Shown: one piece after another, positions 8,535-18,245 of the stretch
Position numbering within the stretch: position 1 is the stretch's first letter
Layout of the letters: the number at the start of each line of letters is the position of its first letter
DNA from: Thalassotalea sp. ND16A
GTDB taxonomy: Bacteria; Pseudomonadota; Gammaproteobacteria; Enterobacterales; Alteromonadaceae
Length of the DNA stretch: 64,000 nt
Assembly: GCF_000764205.1 (NCBI RefSeq)
Contig: NZ_JQDZ01000068.1
Span: 124,001 to 188,000 of the forward strand
Reading direction: 5' to 3'
Made by a program: the position numbers and the translations under genes
Notes under the pieces: generated by a model
The model's input: the letters and a program-made list of their open reading frames with translations, nothing else
What the model was told of the DNA's origin: nothing
Database searches by the model: none

Positions 8535-9482
8535 TTACGCATCAAACATTGCTGAAATTGACTCTTCGTTGCTTACGCGACGAATAGCTTCAGATAACAT
8601 GCCAGACAAGCTTAATTGACGAACATTTTTTAATGCTTTGATTTCTGGGCTTAATGGAATGGAATCGGTGACGATCATTTCATCAATAACTGAATTTTTA
8701 ATGTTTTCAGCAGCGTTGCCAGATAATACCGGGTGAGTGGCGTAGGCAAATACGCGACGTGCACCATGCTCTTTAAGAGCTTCGGCAGCTTTACAAAGCG
8801 TGCCGCCGGTATCAATCATGTCATCAACGATAATACAGTCTCTGTCTTTTACTTCACCAATAATGTGCATTACTTGTGAAACATTCGCTTTAGGACGACG
8901 TTTATCGATGATAGCCAAGTCAGACTCGTCCAACATTTTAGCGACAGCACGCGCACGTACAACACCACCAATATCTGGAGAAACAACCACTGGATTATCA
9001 AAATCTTTGCTCATCATATCTTCAAGCAAGATAGGAGAGCCAAATACGTTATCTACCGGAACATCAAAGAAACCTTGAATTTGTTCCGCGTGTAAATCAA
9101 CGGTAAGTACTCTATCAACACCTACGCTAGATAAGAAGTCAGCAACTACTTTCGCGGTAATTGGTACACGGGCACTACGAACACGACGGTCTTGGCGTGC
9201 ATAGCCAAAGTAGGGTATTACCGCAGTAATACGGCCCGCAGAGGCTCGGCGTAGCGCATCAACCATAACAATGAGTTCCATCAGGTTATTGTTGGTTGGG
9301 GCACAAGTAGATTGGATAATAAAAACATCCGCACCACGAACGTTTTCGGTTATTTCAACGCTGATTTCACCATCGCTAAAACTGCCTACTTTTGCATCGC
9401 CTAAATTAATGTATAAACGATCTGCAATTTTCTTAGCCAGTTCAGGGGTGGCGTTACCCGCAAAAATCTTCATGTCAGGCAC
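8535..9482 (-). CDS. prs: Ribose-phosphate pyrophosphokinase (PRPP synthetase)
   Basis: 315 residues from a GTG at 9482. An upstream ATG at 9518 would add 12 residues, but GAGGAA lies 7 bp before the GTG and the resulting [16 protein letters not shown] matches the start and the exact 315-residue length of the E. coli enzyme. It makes PRPP from ribose-5-phosphate and ATP for nucleotide, His, Trp and NAD synthesis. Visible are the flexible-loop region [33 protein letters not shown] and the PRPP-binding loop [10 protein letters not shown]. It follows ispE in the classical lolB-ispE-prs order. Confidence 0.97.
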   Translation of the reverse strand: MPDMKIFAGNATPELAKKIADRLYINLGDAKVGSFSDGEISVEITENVRGADVFIIQSTCAPTNNNLMELIVMVDALRRASAGRITAVIPYFGYARQDRRVRSARVPITAKVVADFLSSVGVDRVLTVDLHAEQIQGFFDVPVDNVFGSPILLEDMMSKDFDNPVVVSPDIGGVVRARAVAKMLDESDLAIIDKRRPKANVSQVMHIIGEVKDRDCIIVDDMIDTGGTLCKAAEALKEHGARRVFAYATHPVLSGNAAENIKNSVIDEMIVTDSIPLSPEIKALKNVRQLSLSGMLSEAIRRVSNEESISAMFDA

Positions 9483-9661
9483 TGTCAGTTCCTCAGAAAC
9501 TTTGATGACATTAAACATAATACAAACGACCTTACTATTTTATTAGTACTAATCAGATGCTGTGTGGGCTAACTAAATGTTAGCAAAACTAAAAACAATA
9601 TTATTGTTTTTAGTGGCAGATATAAGAAAACCTTATACCCAAGTAGAGCACAAATTACCGA

Positions 9662-10513
9662 TTAAGCAATTTGCTTTAACTCCGCCAAAATAGGCGATTG
9701 AGCTAAGCCCTTTGCTACAAATGATTTTACACCATCTGGTAGCTTTGATTGCACGGTAAGCGCCGATTGTTTATCTTCAAAGCTTGAAAATATACAGGCA
9801 CCAGTTCCGGTTAATCTTGATGGCGCGTATTCTAACAACCAAGCCATCATCTTGGCAACCTCAGGGTAAAGTTTTATAACCAAGTTTTCACAATCATTAT
9901 GGCAGGCGGCAATATTGATATTTTCAATCGTCATTTTTGCCGTGTTGCGCGGTAAATCTTTGGCAGCAAAAATGGCGGCGGTAGATATAGAACAGTCGGG
10001 TATGGTGACTAAAAACCAAGGAGCATCAATATCTACCGGGGTTAAGTGCTCGCCGATACCTTCGGCAAAAGCGGTAAAGCCGCGGACAAATACCGGTACA
10101 TCAGCACCAAGCTTTACCCCGAGTGCCGCTAACGTGTCTGTTGTATAGTTTAGTTGCCAAATTTTATTTAATGCCAGAAGCGTGGTTGCTGCATTTGAAG
10201 AACCACCACCCAAGCCACCGCCCATAGGCAGATTTTTGTCCAGTTTGATATCAACCCCAACGGTGCAATTAGAGTGTTGTTGCAATGATTTTGCCGCTTT
10301 TACAATCAAATTATTGTCATTATCTACCCCGGGAATAGGGGTTAATAAGTTAATTTCACCAGTGCTGTTTTTTTTAAATTCAAGAAAATCACCAAAATCC
10401 AAAAACTGAAAAACAGTTTGCAGTTCATGGTAGCCGCTTTCTCGTTGGCCGGTGATGTGCAGAAAACGGTTGATTTTGGCAACCGAAGAAAAGCGCTGAA
10501 AACTTGTAGTCAC
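9662..10513 (-). CDS. ispE: 4-diphosphocytidyl-2-C-methyl-D-erythritol kinase
   Basis: 283 residues if started at the GTG at 10513, which overlaps the last base of the lolB stop (TAGTG), a usual sign of translational coupling. A TTG at 10528 is the alternative and gives 288 residues. IspE is the ATP-dependent kinase of the MEP isoprenoid pathway. The GHMP-kinase fold is clear: PAKIN-like SVAKINRFLHITG at the start with catalytic Lys, then the ATP loop LPMGGGLGGGSSNAA, and a C-terminal LTGTGACIFSSF loop. The gene lies between lolB and prs, as in most gammaproteobacteria. Confidence 0.95.
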   Translation of the reverse strand: MTTSFQRFSSVAKINRFLHITGQRESGYHELQTVFQFLDFGDFLEFKKNSTGEINLLTPIPGVDNDNNLIVKAAKSLQQHSNCTVGVDIKLDKNLPMGGGLGGGSSNAATTLLALNKIWQLNYTTDTLAALGVKLGADVPVFVRGFTAFAEGIGEHLTPVDIDAPWFLVTIPDCSISTAAIFAAKDLPRNTAKMTIENINIAACHNDCENLVIKLYPEVAKMMAWLLEYAPSRLTGTGACIFSSFEDKQSALTVQSKLPDGVKSFVAKGLAQSPILAELKQIA

Positions 10514-11151
10514 TAGTCTATATCCCAATGATGAATGGCAATTTTTATGGTCAGGTCTCGATGCTTTATCGAAATTTTGTTGGCTAAACGATAGTTGTTT
10601 ACCAAGTTATATTGTTGATAGTCAATGTGCCAGTAAGTATGGTTTACCCAGGCATTTAACGTTTCTGGCAGTTGTGTCGTTTGGCTATATAGTACCACAT
10701 CTTCAGTTTGGGCTTTTAAGCCTTTAAGCCAGTAACTGAGTGCTTTTACCGGCAAACGTATTGCTGAAACCTGATTAAGCAAATCTTCTAAATTATCATC
10801 GGTGTAAGTTTTACCGTTTGCTGTTAGTACATGCTGCTCATTTGCGGAGCTTAGCGTTAATACATTGACGCCAAGAAAAGAGGTGAGCTTTAATTGCAAG
10901 GTATTGTTATCTTGTTGCCAGTATAGGTTGGCGCTTTGTTTATCATCGCCTTCAATAAAGGCTATTTTACCTTTAATTGTCCAGCTGGTTAACTGAGCAA
11001 GTTGTGCTGCTCTTTCATTTTTGTCCTGCAATAATTGTTCAACAACAGGTTGCTGAGGTAAAGGTGTTGTACAAGCAGTTAAGAACAACATAATCGCCGT
11101 TATAAATATATTTTTGCTTGGTTGGGGAAATTTTAATCTACTATTAGACAT
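10513..11151 (-). CDS. lolB: Outer-membrane lipoprotein LolB
   Basis: 212 residues. LolB receives lipoproteins from periplasmic LolA and inserts them in the outer membrane. The signal ends FLTAC, followed by TTPL. The mature part has the LolB signature W-x-x-x-G-x-I-A (SWTIKGKIAFIEGD) and SANLYWQQ, with GVNVLTLSS and the LPVKALSYWLKG segment. It is the first gene of lolB-ispE-prs and diverges from hemA across 161 bp, a strongly conserved arrangement. Confidence 0.95.
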   Translation of the reverse strand: MSNSRLKFPQPSKNIFITAIMLFLTACTTPLPQQPVVEQLLQDKNERAAQLAQLTSWTIKGKIAFIEGDDKQSANLYWQQDNNTLQLKLTSFLGVNVLTLSSANEQHVLTANGKTYTDDNLEDLLNQVSAIRLPVKALSYWLKGLKAQTEDVVLYSQTTQLPETLNAWVNHTYWHIDYQQYNLVNNYRLANKISIKHRDLTIKIAIHHWDID

Positions 11152-11312
11152 ATTGGTGACAAAAACCTTTTTTTTTATGGTTATATTGAGCCAGATCTAT
11201 GAATCGTGGCCTGAATTACGTAAAATTACATTATTCATGTTAGCCAATGATAAATAGATTTTACTCATTTATCTAATGCTGATTTTTACTATTGGGTTAC
11301 CCATTTTAAACT

Positions 11313-12584
11313 ATGTCTATTTTTGCTGTTGGTATTAATCACAAGACTGCGCCAGTTTCTGTGCGTGAAAAAGTGGCATTTACTCCAGATAATCTTACCC
11401 ATGCACTGCAAGAAATGGTAGAACAACTAGCTTGTAAAGAAGCGGCAATTTTATCCACTTGTAATCGCACTGAATTGTACTTTGTACAAGATAAACCGCT
11501 GCTGGAAGTGCAACAGCGAATTACCGGTTGGTTAGAGAGTTACCATAATGTACCTGCCAGCATGATTTCACCTTCGTTATACTGGCACCATGATCAACAA
11601 GCCGTTAATCACATGATGCGGGTTGCGTGTGGTTTAGACTCGCTAATTCTTGGTGAACCGCAAATTTTAGGGCAAATGAAGCAGGCATATAGTCAAGCGA
11701 AGGCCGCAGGCTCTATGCAAATCATCATGGAACGTTTATTCCAGCGTACTTTTGGTGTTGCCAAACAGGTACGTACCGACACTGAAATTGGCGCCAGCGC
11801 AGTATCTGTTGCTTTTGCTGCGGTGAATCTTGCCAAGCACATTTTTGCCAAGCTGGAAAAAAGCAAAGTGTTATTAATTGGTGCTGGTGAAACCATTGAG
11901 CTCGTGGCTAAGCATCTATACAATAATAACGTTGGTAAAATCACGGTTGCCAATCGTACTGTCGCCAGAGCTGAAAAAATGGCGACAGAAATCGGTGCCG
12001 AAGTGATAACCCTGGCGCAAATTCCAGAACATATTCCTGATGCCGACATCGTCATCAGTTCTACCGGTTCAACACTGCCTATTATTGGTAAAGGCATGGT
12101 AGAAACCGCCTTAGAGCAACGCCGTCACCGGCCAATTTTTATGGTCGATATTGCCGTGCCGCGAGATATTGAAGAACAAGTTGGTGAACTCGAAGATGTA
12201 TTTTTATACACGGTAGATGATTTACAAAACATCATTGCCGAAAATTTGGAAAATCGCCGTAAGGCTGCGGCACAAGCTGAAAAAATAGTGGTAACTCAAA
12301 CGAATGATTTTATGGCTTGGCTAAGAGGCTTAAATACTCAAGATGCCGTAATTGCATACCGTAACCAATGCTTGAGCAAACGAGATCAATTGTTGGTAAA
12401 AGCGAAATTACAATTAAGCCAAGATAAAGATCCGGAAGCGGTAATTGCGGAACTGGCAACAAAATTAACCAACAACCTGATGCACGCCCCAACCCGAGCA
12501 CTGCAATCTGCAGCGCAAGGTGGCGAGCTAGACAAAATTATTTATCTTCACGATGTTTTTGATTTGGATAAAAAAGATAACTAA
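11313..12584 (+). CDS. hemA: Glutamyl-tRNA reductase
   Basis: 423 residues. It reduces glutamyl-tRNA to glutamate-1-semialdehyde with NADPH, the first step of C5 haem synthesis. GINHKTAPVSVREKVAF opens the protein and the catalytic Cys is residue 50 in STCNRTELYF. The CGLDSLILGEPQILGQ motif and the Rossmann loop LLIGAGETIELVAKHL follow, then the C-terminal dimerisation helix. It starts the hemA-prfA-prmC run; prfA begins 80 bp later. Confidence 0.97.
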   Translation: MSIFAVGINHKTAPVSVREKVAFTPDNLTHALQEMVEQLACKEAAILSTCNRTELYFVQDKPLLEVQQRITGWLESYHNVPASMISPSLYWHHDQQAVNHMMRVACGLDSLILGEPQILGQMKQAYSQAKAAGSMQIIMERLFQRTFGVAKQVRTDTEIGASAVSVAFAAVNLAKHIFAKLEKSKVLLIGAGETIELVAKHLYNNNVGKITVANRTVARAEKMATEIGAEVITLAQIPEHIPDADIVISSTGSTLPIIGKGMVETALEQRRHRPIFMVDIAVPRDIEEQVGELEDVFLYTVDDLQNIIAENLENRRKAAAQAEKIVVTQTNDFMAWLRGLNTQDAVIAYRNQCLSKRDQLLVKAKLQLSQDKDPEAVIAELATKLTNNLMHAPTRALQSAAQGGELDKIIYLHDVFDLDKKDN

Positions 12585-12664
12585 ATTTAGAACACTTCCA
12601 TTATAATACTTAAATAAATCGAAGATAACTCTTTTCAAACTAACCCTTGGGTGAAAACAAATAA

Positions 12665-13753
12665 ATGAATGAATCTGTATATCAAAAGCTTGAAGTCTTG
12701 GTAGAACGCTTTGAAGAAGTCCAAGCGCTGTTATCTGATCCTGATGTGATTGGCGATCAAGAAAAATTTCGAGCGTTATCAAAAGAATTTTCACAACTTG
12801 AAGAAGTAACGAAAGTATTTGGTGACTATAAAACTGCAGAAGAAGATTTTGCCATGGCGCAAGAAATGTTGAAGGATGAAGATCCTGACATGCGTGAGAT
12901 GGCTCAGGAAGAGTTCAAAACAGCGAAAGCGAATATTGAGAGCTTAACCCAAGATTTACAAATTTTATTATTACCAAAAGATCCAAACGACGATAACAAC
13001 TGTTTTGTTGAAATTCGTGCCGGTGCTGGTGGTGATGAAGCGGCAATCTTTGCCGGTGACTTATACCGTATGTACAGCCGCTATGCGGAAAAGCAAGGCT
13101 GGAGACTTGAAATTCTCAACATGAATGAGTCTGAGCAAGGCGGTTATAAAGAAATTGTGGTGAAAGTAAATGGCGACAGTGTTTACGGCCAAATGAAGTT
13201 TGAGAGTGGCGGCCACCGTGTACAGCGTGTGCCTGAAACCGAATCGCAAGGGCGAGTACACACTTCCGCCTGTACGGTGGTGGTGATGCCGGAAATTCCA
13301 GAAGCCGATGCCATTGAAATTAACAAAGCCGATTTAAAAGTCGATACCTTCCGCGCCTCAGGTGCTGGTGGCCAGCACGTTAACAAAACCGACTCTGCCA
13401 TTCGTATTACCCATATACCAACGGGTGTCGTAGTAGAGTGTCAGGACCAACGTTCACAGCACAAAAACCGTGCGCAAGCGATGTCGGTATTACAAGCGCG
13501 TTTGCAACAAGCCGAAGACGAGAAACGACGCACTGAAGAAGAGTCTTCACGTAGAAACCTGGTGGCCAGTGGTGATCGTTCTGAACGTATTCGTACCTAC
13601 AATTACCCGCAAGGTCGAATGACGGATCACCGTATCAATTTAACCTTATATCGCTTAAACGAAGTGATTGAAGGTAACTTACAATTGGTGCTAGAACCTA
13701 TCATGCAAGAAAATCAGGCCGATTTATTAGCATCCCTTGCGGAACAAAACTAA
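12665..13753 (+). CDS. prfA: Peptide chain release factor 1
   Basis: 362 residues. RF1 reads UAA and UAG and releases the peptide. The GGQ motif is in [15 protein letters not shown]. The codon-recognition tripeptide is PET, fitting the P-x-T rule of RF1 (E. coli has PAT). [12 protein letters not shown] is the conserved domain-2 start. There is no RF2-style frameshift site, as expected. Sits between hemA and prmC; PrmC methylates the GGQ glutamine of this protein, so the pair is a functional unit. Confidence 0.97.
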   Translation: MNESVYQKLEVLVERFEEVQALLSDPDVIGDQEKFRALSKEFSQLEEVTKVFGDYKTAEEDFAMAQEMLKDEDPDMREMAQEEFKTAKANIESLTQDLQILLLPKDPNDDNNCFVEIRAGAGGDEAAIFAGDLYRMYSRYAEKQGWRLEILNMNESEQGGYKEIVVKVNGDSVYGQMKFESGGHRVQRVPETESQGRVHTSACTVVVMPEIPEADAIEINKADLKVDTFRASGAGGQHVNKTDSAIRITHIPTGVVVECQDQRSQHKNRAQAMSVLQARLQQAEDEKRRTEEESSRRNLVASGDRSERIRTYNYPQGRMTDHRINLTLYRLNEVIEGNLQLVLEPIMQENQADLLASLAEQN

Positions 13754-13791
13754 TAGCCTATAGGTTTAAAAAACATTGGTGAGTAATAATA

Positions 13792-14679
13792 TTGGTCAGT
13801 AATAACCACGCAGAGTTCACCGCTAACTCTGTAAGTTTAGCCACAATAAAACAGCTTTTTGATTTTGCAAAAAGCTGTTTTTTGCAATTTGAAGATGCTT
13901 ATGATGCCAAGGCGGATAGTCAGGCGTTATTATCGGCAGTGCTGGCTAAGCCCACCAGCTATTTATTAACCTGGCCAGAAAAACACCTGAGTGCAGAGCA
14001 ACAAGCACTGTTTTTAAGCTTTGTTAAAAGGCGAGAGCAGGGCGAACCAGTGGCATTTATTGTTGGCAAACAGGAATTTTGGTCATTGGACTTTTTTGTT
14101 GCCCCATGTACTCTCATTCCTCGCCCTGATACCGAAACCCTGGTTGAAGCGGTGTTATCGAATAATGAAGTTGAACAGTTGTCTTTGCTCGATCTTGGCA
14201 CCGGCACGGGCGCCATCGCTCTGGCATTGGCATCGGAACATCAAGCCTGGCAAGTGGACGCGGTAGATTTTAGTGCCCAAGCGGTGCAATTAGCCAAATC
14301 GAATGCCGAACAACTGCACCTTACCCAGGTAAATATTTACCAAAGTGATTGGTTCAGCAATATTAGCAACAGTAAAAGGTTTGATCTCATTGTCTCAAAT
14401 CCACCGTATATCGCTAGTGATGACAAGCATTTAGCCGAAGGTGATGTTCGCTTTGAACCAAAATCTGCATTAGTGGCAGATGAGCAAGGCTTTGCCGATA
14501 TTCGTCATATCATCGATAAATCACGAGATTATTTAACCACTAATGGCCAGTTATACTTAGAGCATGGCTTTGAACAGCATCAGGGAGTACAACAGCTGTT
14601 TGCGCAATATGGTTTCACTAATATCAAAACTTATAATGACTATGGCGGCAACCCACGCATTACCATGGGTATCAAATAG
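13792..14679 (+). CDS. prmC: Release-factor glutamine N5-methyltransferase
   Basis: 295 residues from a TTG at 13792, with GGTGAG about 8 bp before it. Other ATG or GTG codons nearby are out of frame or too far inside. The SAM-binding motif LLDLGTGTGAIALALA and the catalytic NPPY in IVSNPPYIASDD are clear, preceded by the PrmC signature LIPRPDTETLVE. It methylates Gln of the GGQ loop of RF1/RF2. It lies 38 bp behind prfA. Confidence 0.95.
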   Translation: MVSNNHAEFTANSVSLATIKQLFDFAKSCFLQFEDAYDAKADSQALLSAVLAKPTSYLLTWPEKHLSAEQQALFLSFVKRREQGEPVAFIVGKQEFWSLDFFVAPCTLIPRPDTETLVEAVLSNNEVEQLSLLDLGTGTGAIALALASEHQAWQVDAVDFSAQAVQLAKSNAEQLHLTQVNIYQSDWFSNISNSKRFDLIVSNPPYIASDDKHLAEGDVRFEPKSALVADEQGFADIRHIIDKSRDYLTTNGQLYLEHGFEQHQGVQQLFAQYGFTNIKTYNDYGGNPRITMGIK

Positions 14680-14729
14680 CACTACCTAGATCTTGTCTAG
14701 CTAGAATAGCGCTTTGAAAAAGCGATTGT

Positions 14730-14786
14730 TATAGCAATTTGATTAAACCATTATAAATGAGCAGGTAATTAATCAAATTGGTATTA
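14730..14786. repeat. Complete inverted-repeat element, TATAGCAATTTGATTAA family
   Basis: The left arm TATAGCAATTTGATTAA and the right arm TTAATCAAATTGGTATTA flank a centre that contains ATGAGCAGGT. It lies between convergent prmC and the SDR gene, and its right arm supplies the SDR stop codon. The same arms and centre recur at 37711-37759. A hairpin of this kind may also act as a terminator. Confidence 0.75.
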
Positions 14787-15524
14787 AGCCTGCGCGTCTA
14801 AACGTTGACCATTAACGGCTTTACTATCATCACTCATCAAGTATAAATACAGGGGCATAATGTCATCAGGCTCGGCAATTAAGCCTTTATCTTCAGCGGG
14901 GAAGGCGCTGGCTCGCATACTGGTTTTTGTGCTACCCGGGTTAATCGCGTTTACCCGTAAACTCGAACCATCATATTCATCGGCAATGATCTGCATCATG
15001 CCTTCGGTGGCAAACTTGGAAACACTGTATGGCCCCCAGAATGCTCGTCCTTTATTACCAACGCCAGAGGTAGTAAAAATCAAGGATGCGGCAGGTGCAT
15101 GCAACATTGCCGGAATCAATGCCTGCGCAAGTTGCATTTGTGCATTGAGGTTTACTTGCATGACATCGTTCCAAATTTGCGCACTAATTTGGGTAAACGG
15201 CGTAAGCTCACCTAAAATTGAGGCGTTGAGTAATGCGCCATCAATATGAGTAAACTGATCGGTGATGGTCGATACCATATCTTTATAATTTTGCGCACTT
15301 GCGCCTTTCATATCTAAAGGAATAATCGCTGGCTCAGGGTAACCCGCATTCACTATGTCATCATACACTTGTTCGAGCTTGGCCACGGTTTTGCCTAACA
15401 ATATCACGGTTGCGCCAAACTTAGCATAATGCATAGCTGCAGCCTTACCGATACCGGCTCCTGCGCCGGTGACTAAAATAGTTTTGTGTTGTAAGCAATG
15501 TTGTTGTGCTTGATATTCGAACAT
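14784..15524 (-). CDS. YciK-like short-chain dehydrogenase/reductase
   Basis: 246 residues of the classical SDR family. The cofactor loop is TGAGAGIGKAAA near residue 20, the structural motif NASIL is near residue 100, and the catalytic set is TTSGVG...YSVSKFA. The start MFEYQAQQHCLQHKTILVTGAG and the LDMKGA segment resemble E. coli YciK. The substrate is unknown. It is monocistronic, convergent with prmC. The stop codon lies inside the right arm of an inverted repeat. Confidence 0.85.
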   Translation of the reverse strand: MFEYQAQQHCLQHKTILVTGAGAGIGKAAAMHYAKFGATVILLGKTVAKLEQVYDDIVNAGYPEPAIIPLDMKGASAQNYKDMVSTITDQFTHIDGALLNASILGELTPFTQISAQIWNDVMQVNLNAQMQLAQALIPAMLHAPAASLIFTTSGVGNKGRAFWGPYSVSKFATEGMMQIIADEYDGSSLRVNAINPGSTKTSMRASAFPAEDKGLIAEPDDIMPLYLYLMSDDSKAVNGQRLDAQA

Positions 15525-15684
15525 AGTTTTCTTTCGATTAATGATTATTGCTGCGTATTCTACCCTTACTCTTGATTTGATTCGAGCATATTCTGAAAAA
15601 ATGATTTGTTAACTTTATGCGGCTAATGGTAAAAAAATGTAGCAAAGTCATTTTAGTTACGGTAAGTTATATTCAATACAATCT

Positions 15685-15701
15685 AACTGGTCATACTAGT
15701 T
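15685..15701. promoter_or_regulatory. FadR-like operator upstream of the VolA-like lipase
   Basis: AACTGGTCATACTAGTT is a near-palindrome that differs at two positions from AACTGGTCnGACCAGTT, the symmetric form of the enterobacterial FadR site as I remember it. It lies 74 bp before the lipase ATG and the genome encodes FadR (60535-61245). The core promoter around it is not clear to me. Confidence 0.5.
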
Positions 15702-15774
15702 AATAAATTTATAACAAAACGCCAATAAGATAATAATATTCAAGGCGAAAATATCGTTCTTCTGGGGAGAAAAT

Positions 15775-18135
15775 ATGAAAAAGCTATTCATCGGCCTTGC
15801 AATCGCGAGCGCTCTGGGCCTGTCTGCTTGTGATGATGAAACCATCAAAGACATTGAAAATGAAAACGAAGCCTCGGCTCCCGCACTGGCCGTTTCTCGT
15901 GTTGCTTTTGATCCGGGCGCTGATGTGCCGGTAATATCACCCCCTAACGATTTGTTATTTAGTGGTCATACAGATGGCACATTAAATTTCGATAGCGCGG
16001 TTCCCGATACGACTGACTTTTCCAATCCCAGAGTAGCGTTAAGTGCCCTCGATGGCTGGTCTACCCACCAACCTTTCGTATTAAGCTTTGATTTTGACGA
16101 AGGCGTAGCACTCGATCCTGCCGGCGTATTTAACAGCGATGCAGTGTCAATGTACGAAGTGGTGATGGGCGCAGATTTGAATGATGCCGAATGTAACCCG
16201 GTGCCTGCAGGCATTGCCTGTAAAGGTGTTAAACAGCTGGTATTAGCCGAAGACTTTGTTGTGCAAGCCGATGGAAGTGACTTGGCCTTCATTCCAATGA
16301 AGCCGTTAAAAGCCAAAACCACTTACATAATTGCACTGACCAAAAACCTGAAAGATACCAATGGCGATGCAATTTTAGGCTCGTCTACCTATGAATTAGT
16401 CAAGCAAGACGTGTCGACTAAACCTTTGGCCGATCCTGACCAATTTACATTACAAAACATCATCAACAGCTATGAAAACATTGCCGAAGGCTTTGGTTTA
16501 AATCGTGAAGAAATCACCTATACCATGGCGATGACAACACAATCTACTGTCGATACGTTGAATGTGACTAAACAATTATTAGCCGCAACATTAAACCCGG
16601 CAACAGCGTTATTCCCAACCCCGATGGTGACTAACGTCAACGCAGGTTACACAGCAGCAGATGCGTTAATTGCCGCACAGTTGCTTGATCCTAGCGACCC
16701 ACAACTTGTGCCTTTATACAGTAGTGCCAGTATATACGCGGGTGCCATTACTGTTCCATATTACTCACATGTCCCTGGCACGGCCGATTTAACGGAAAGT
16801 ACCTACTGGCAGGCAATGTGTGACTCTGGTGTGATATTAGCATTTGCCGAGGATTTACCGGCAGAGCCACAAAGTGTGTCTGATGGTGCTTGTATGAGTT
16901 TTGGTTTGCGCGATTTAGGCTTAGACGTGGAGCGCAACCTGACCAAGTTTAATCCAATACCTAAAGTCCAGACCATGCAAAACCTTGATGTGCAAATCAC
17001 GGTACCCAATTTAGCTTACGCCAATATGGTTCGCCCGGCATTTGGTATTGAAGGTGAGTTAGTTAAACCACTAGGTGGCTGGCCAGTTATTATGTTACAG
17101 CACGGTATTACCACCAGTAAGGAGCATATGCTGGCGTTAACCGGGGTTTTATCGATTAATGGTTTTGCCACTGTGGCAATCGATCACCCGTTGCATAACT
17201 CGCGTGCATTCGATACTGATGGCGATGGCGTAAAAGAAGTAGAAGCTGCGGATAATCCATTTTATTACATTAATATCGCTAACTTGTTAAGTGGCAGGGA
17301 TAACTTCCGTCAAAGTGCAACCGATTCAATGGCGTTACGTTTGGGCCTTAACTTTTTAAATGGCGATTTAAACGCCGGTGTCGATATCAATCCTACACAA
17401 ACATATTACGTTGGCCATTCATTAGGGGCGTTAACCGGGGTAGATTTCCTCGCGGTTACTAACACCGAATTTAACCCGCAAGTTGATGGTTTATTTAATG
17501 TAAAAGCTGCATCTCTAGCTTCTGCTGCTGGTGGTGTGCCTAACTTTGGCATGGAATCGGCCAGCTTTGGACCGCTGATTAAATTTAATTTAGCGCTAAG
17601 CTTATCGCCAGAGTTTGCTCAGTATGCGAATGCGATCAATCCGAACCCAACACCTGACGAGATGGCGGAAATATGGCATTCATTTGAAGAGAATGTGGGT
17701 GTACCAAGTGAGATGAGTGCGGGTTTCCAAGAGTGGACGTTCGCGGCGCAATCGATTACTGATTCTGCCGATATGCTTAACCATGTTGAATTGTTAAGCA
17801 ATAATGGTACCCCGCTGCACATGATTGAAATGGTAGGTAACGGTATGGATGTATTGTCTGATCAAGTTATCCCGCTTAGGGTTCCTACTGCCCCACTTGC
17901 TGGCTCAACACCGTTTGCGGGTTTATTAGGTGTTGCTAGAGTATCAGAAACCACTATGGTTGCCGATGGCACCGTATCAGGAATTGTTAAATTTGTGAAT
18001 GGCGATCACGGTTCGATCATAGATCCAAGGAGCAGTGCAGCAACCACACAAGAAATTCAATCTCAAATTGCCGCGTACTTTGTAACGCAAGGCAAAGCGA
18101 TTGTGATTACCGATGATAGCGTTGTTTTGAAATAA
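15775..18135 (+). CDS. VolA / Pla-1-type surface lipase lipoprotein
   Basis: 786 residues. A lipoprotein signal (MKKLFIGLAIASALGLSAC) is followed by an N-terminal lid-like domain with the typical 'FDP..A.PVISPPNDLLFSG.TDGTLN' opening and then an alpha/beta-hydrolase. The nucleophile is Ser near residue 549 in VGHSLGALTG; the acid and His are expected toward the C-terminus (GDHGS near residue 745). VolA of Vibrio cholerae is a surface lysophospholipase that frees fatty acids for growth and is usually paired with a fadL-type channel. No fadL is next to this one. AGAA-type Shine-Dalgarno (GGGGAGAA) precedes the ATG. A FadR-like site lies upstream. Confidence 0.85.
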   Translation: MKKLFIGLAIASALGLSACDDETIKDIENENEASAPALAVSRVAFDPGADVPVISPPNDLLFSGHTDGTLNFDSAVPDTTDFSNPRVALSALDGWSTHQPFVLSFDFDEGVALDPAGVFNSDAVSMYEVVMGADLNDAECNPVPAGIACKGVKQLVLAEDFVVQADGSDLAFIPMKPLKAKTTYIIALTKNLKDTNGDAILGSSTYELVKQDVSTKPLADPDQFTLQNIINSYENIAEGFGLNREEITYTMAMTTQSTVDTLNVTKQLLAATLNPATALFPTPMVTNVNAGYTAADALIAAQLLDPSDPQLVPLYSSASIYAGAITVPYYSHVPGTADLTESTYWQAMCDSGVILAFAEDLPAEPQSVSDGACMSFGLRDLGLDVERNLTKFNPIPKVQTMQNLDVQITVPNLAYANMVRPAFGIEGELVKPLGGWPVIMLQHGITTSKEHMLALTGVLSINGFATVAIDHPLHNSRAFDTDGDGVKEVEAADNPFYYINIANLLSGRDNFRQSATDSMALRLGLNFLNGDLNAGVDINPTQTYYVGHSLGALTGVDFLAVTNTEFNPQVDGLFNVKAASLASAAGGVPNFGMESASFGPLIKFNLALSLSPEFAQYANAINPNPTPDEMAEIWHSFEENVGVPSEMSAGFQEWTFAAQSITDSADMLNHVELLSNNGTPLHMIEMVGNGMDVLSDQVIPLRVPTAPLAGSTPFAGLLGVARVSETTMVADGTVSGIVKFVNGDHGSIIDPRSSAATTQEIQSQIAAYFVTQGKAIVITDDSVVLK

Positions 18136-18156
18136 TTTTTCACAAAATTATCTCAC

Positions 18157-18184
18157 AAAAAAAGGAGGCTTAGCCTCCTTTTTT
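18157..18184 (+). terminator. Terminator of the lipase gene
   Basis: AAAAAGGAGGC / GCCTCCTTTTT with a TTA loop and a T-run, 20-30 bp after the stop. Confidence 0.9.
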
Positions 18185-18245
18185 GTTATTGGTGTAGTAT
18201 CATATCGACAACTAATATTACTCATTCTAGTTCAGGAGAACTCAG

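Noticed and set aside
9483-9518. Longer start for prs (ATG at 9518)
   Set aside because: The GTG at 9482 has GAGGAA 7 bp upstream and gives the exact length and N-terminus of the family.
12528-12794. 88-residue minus-strand frame between hemA and prfA
   Set aside because: It overlaps the prfA start and hemA end in antisense and resembles no protein.
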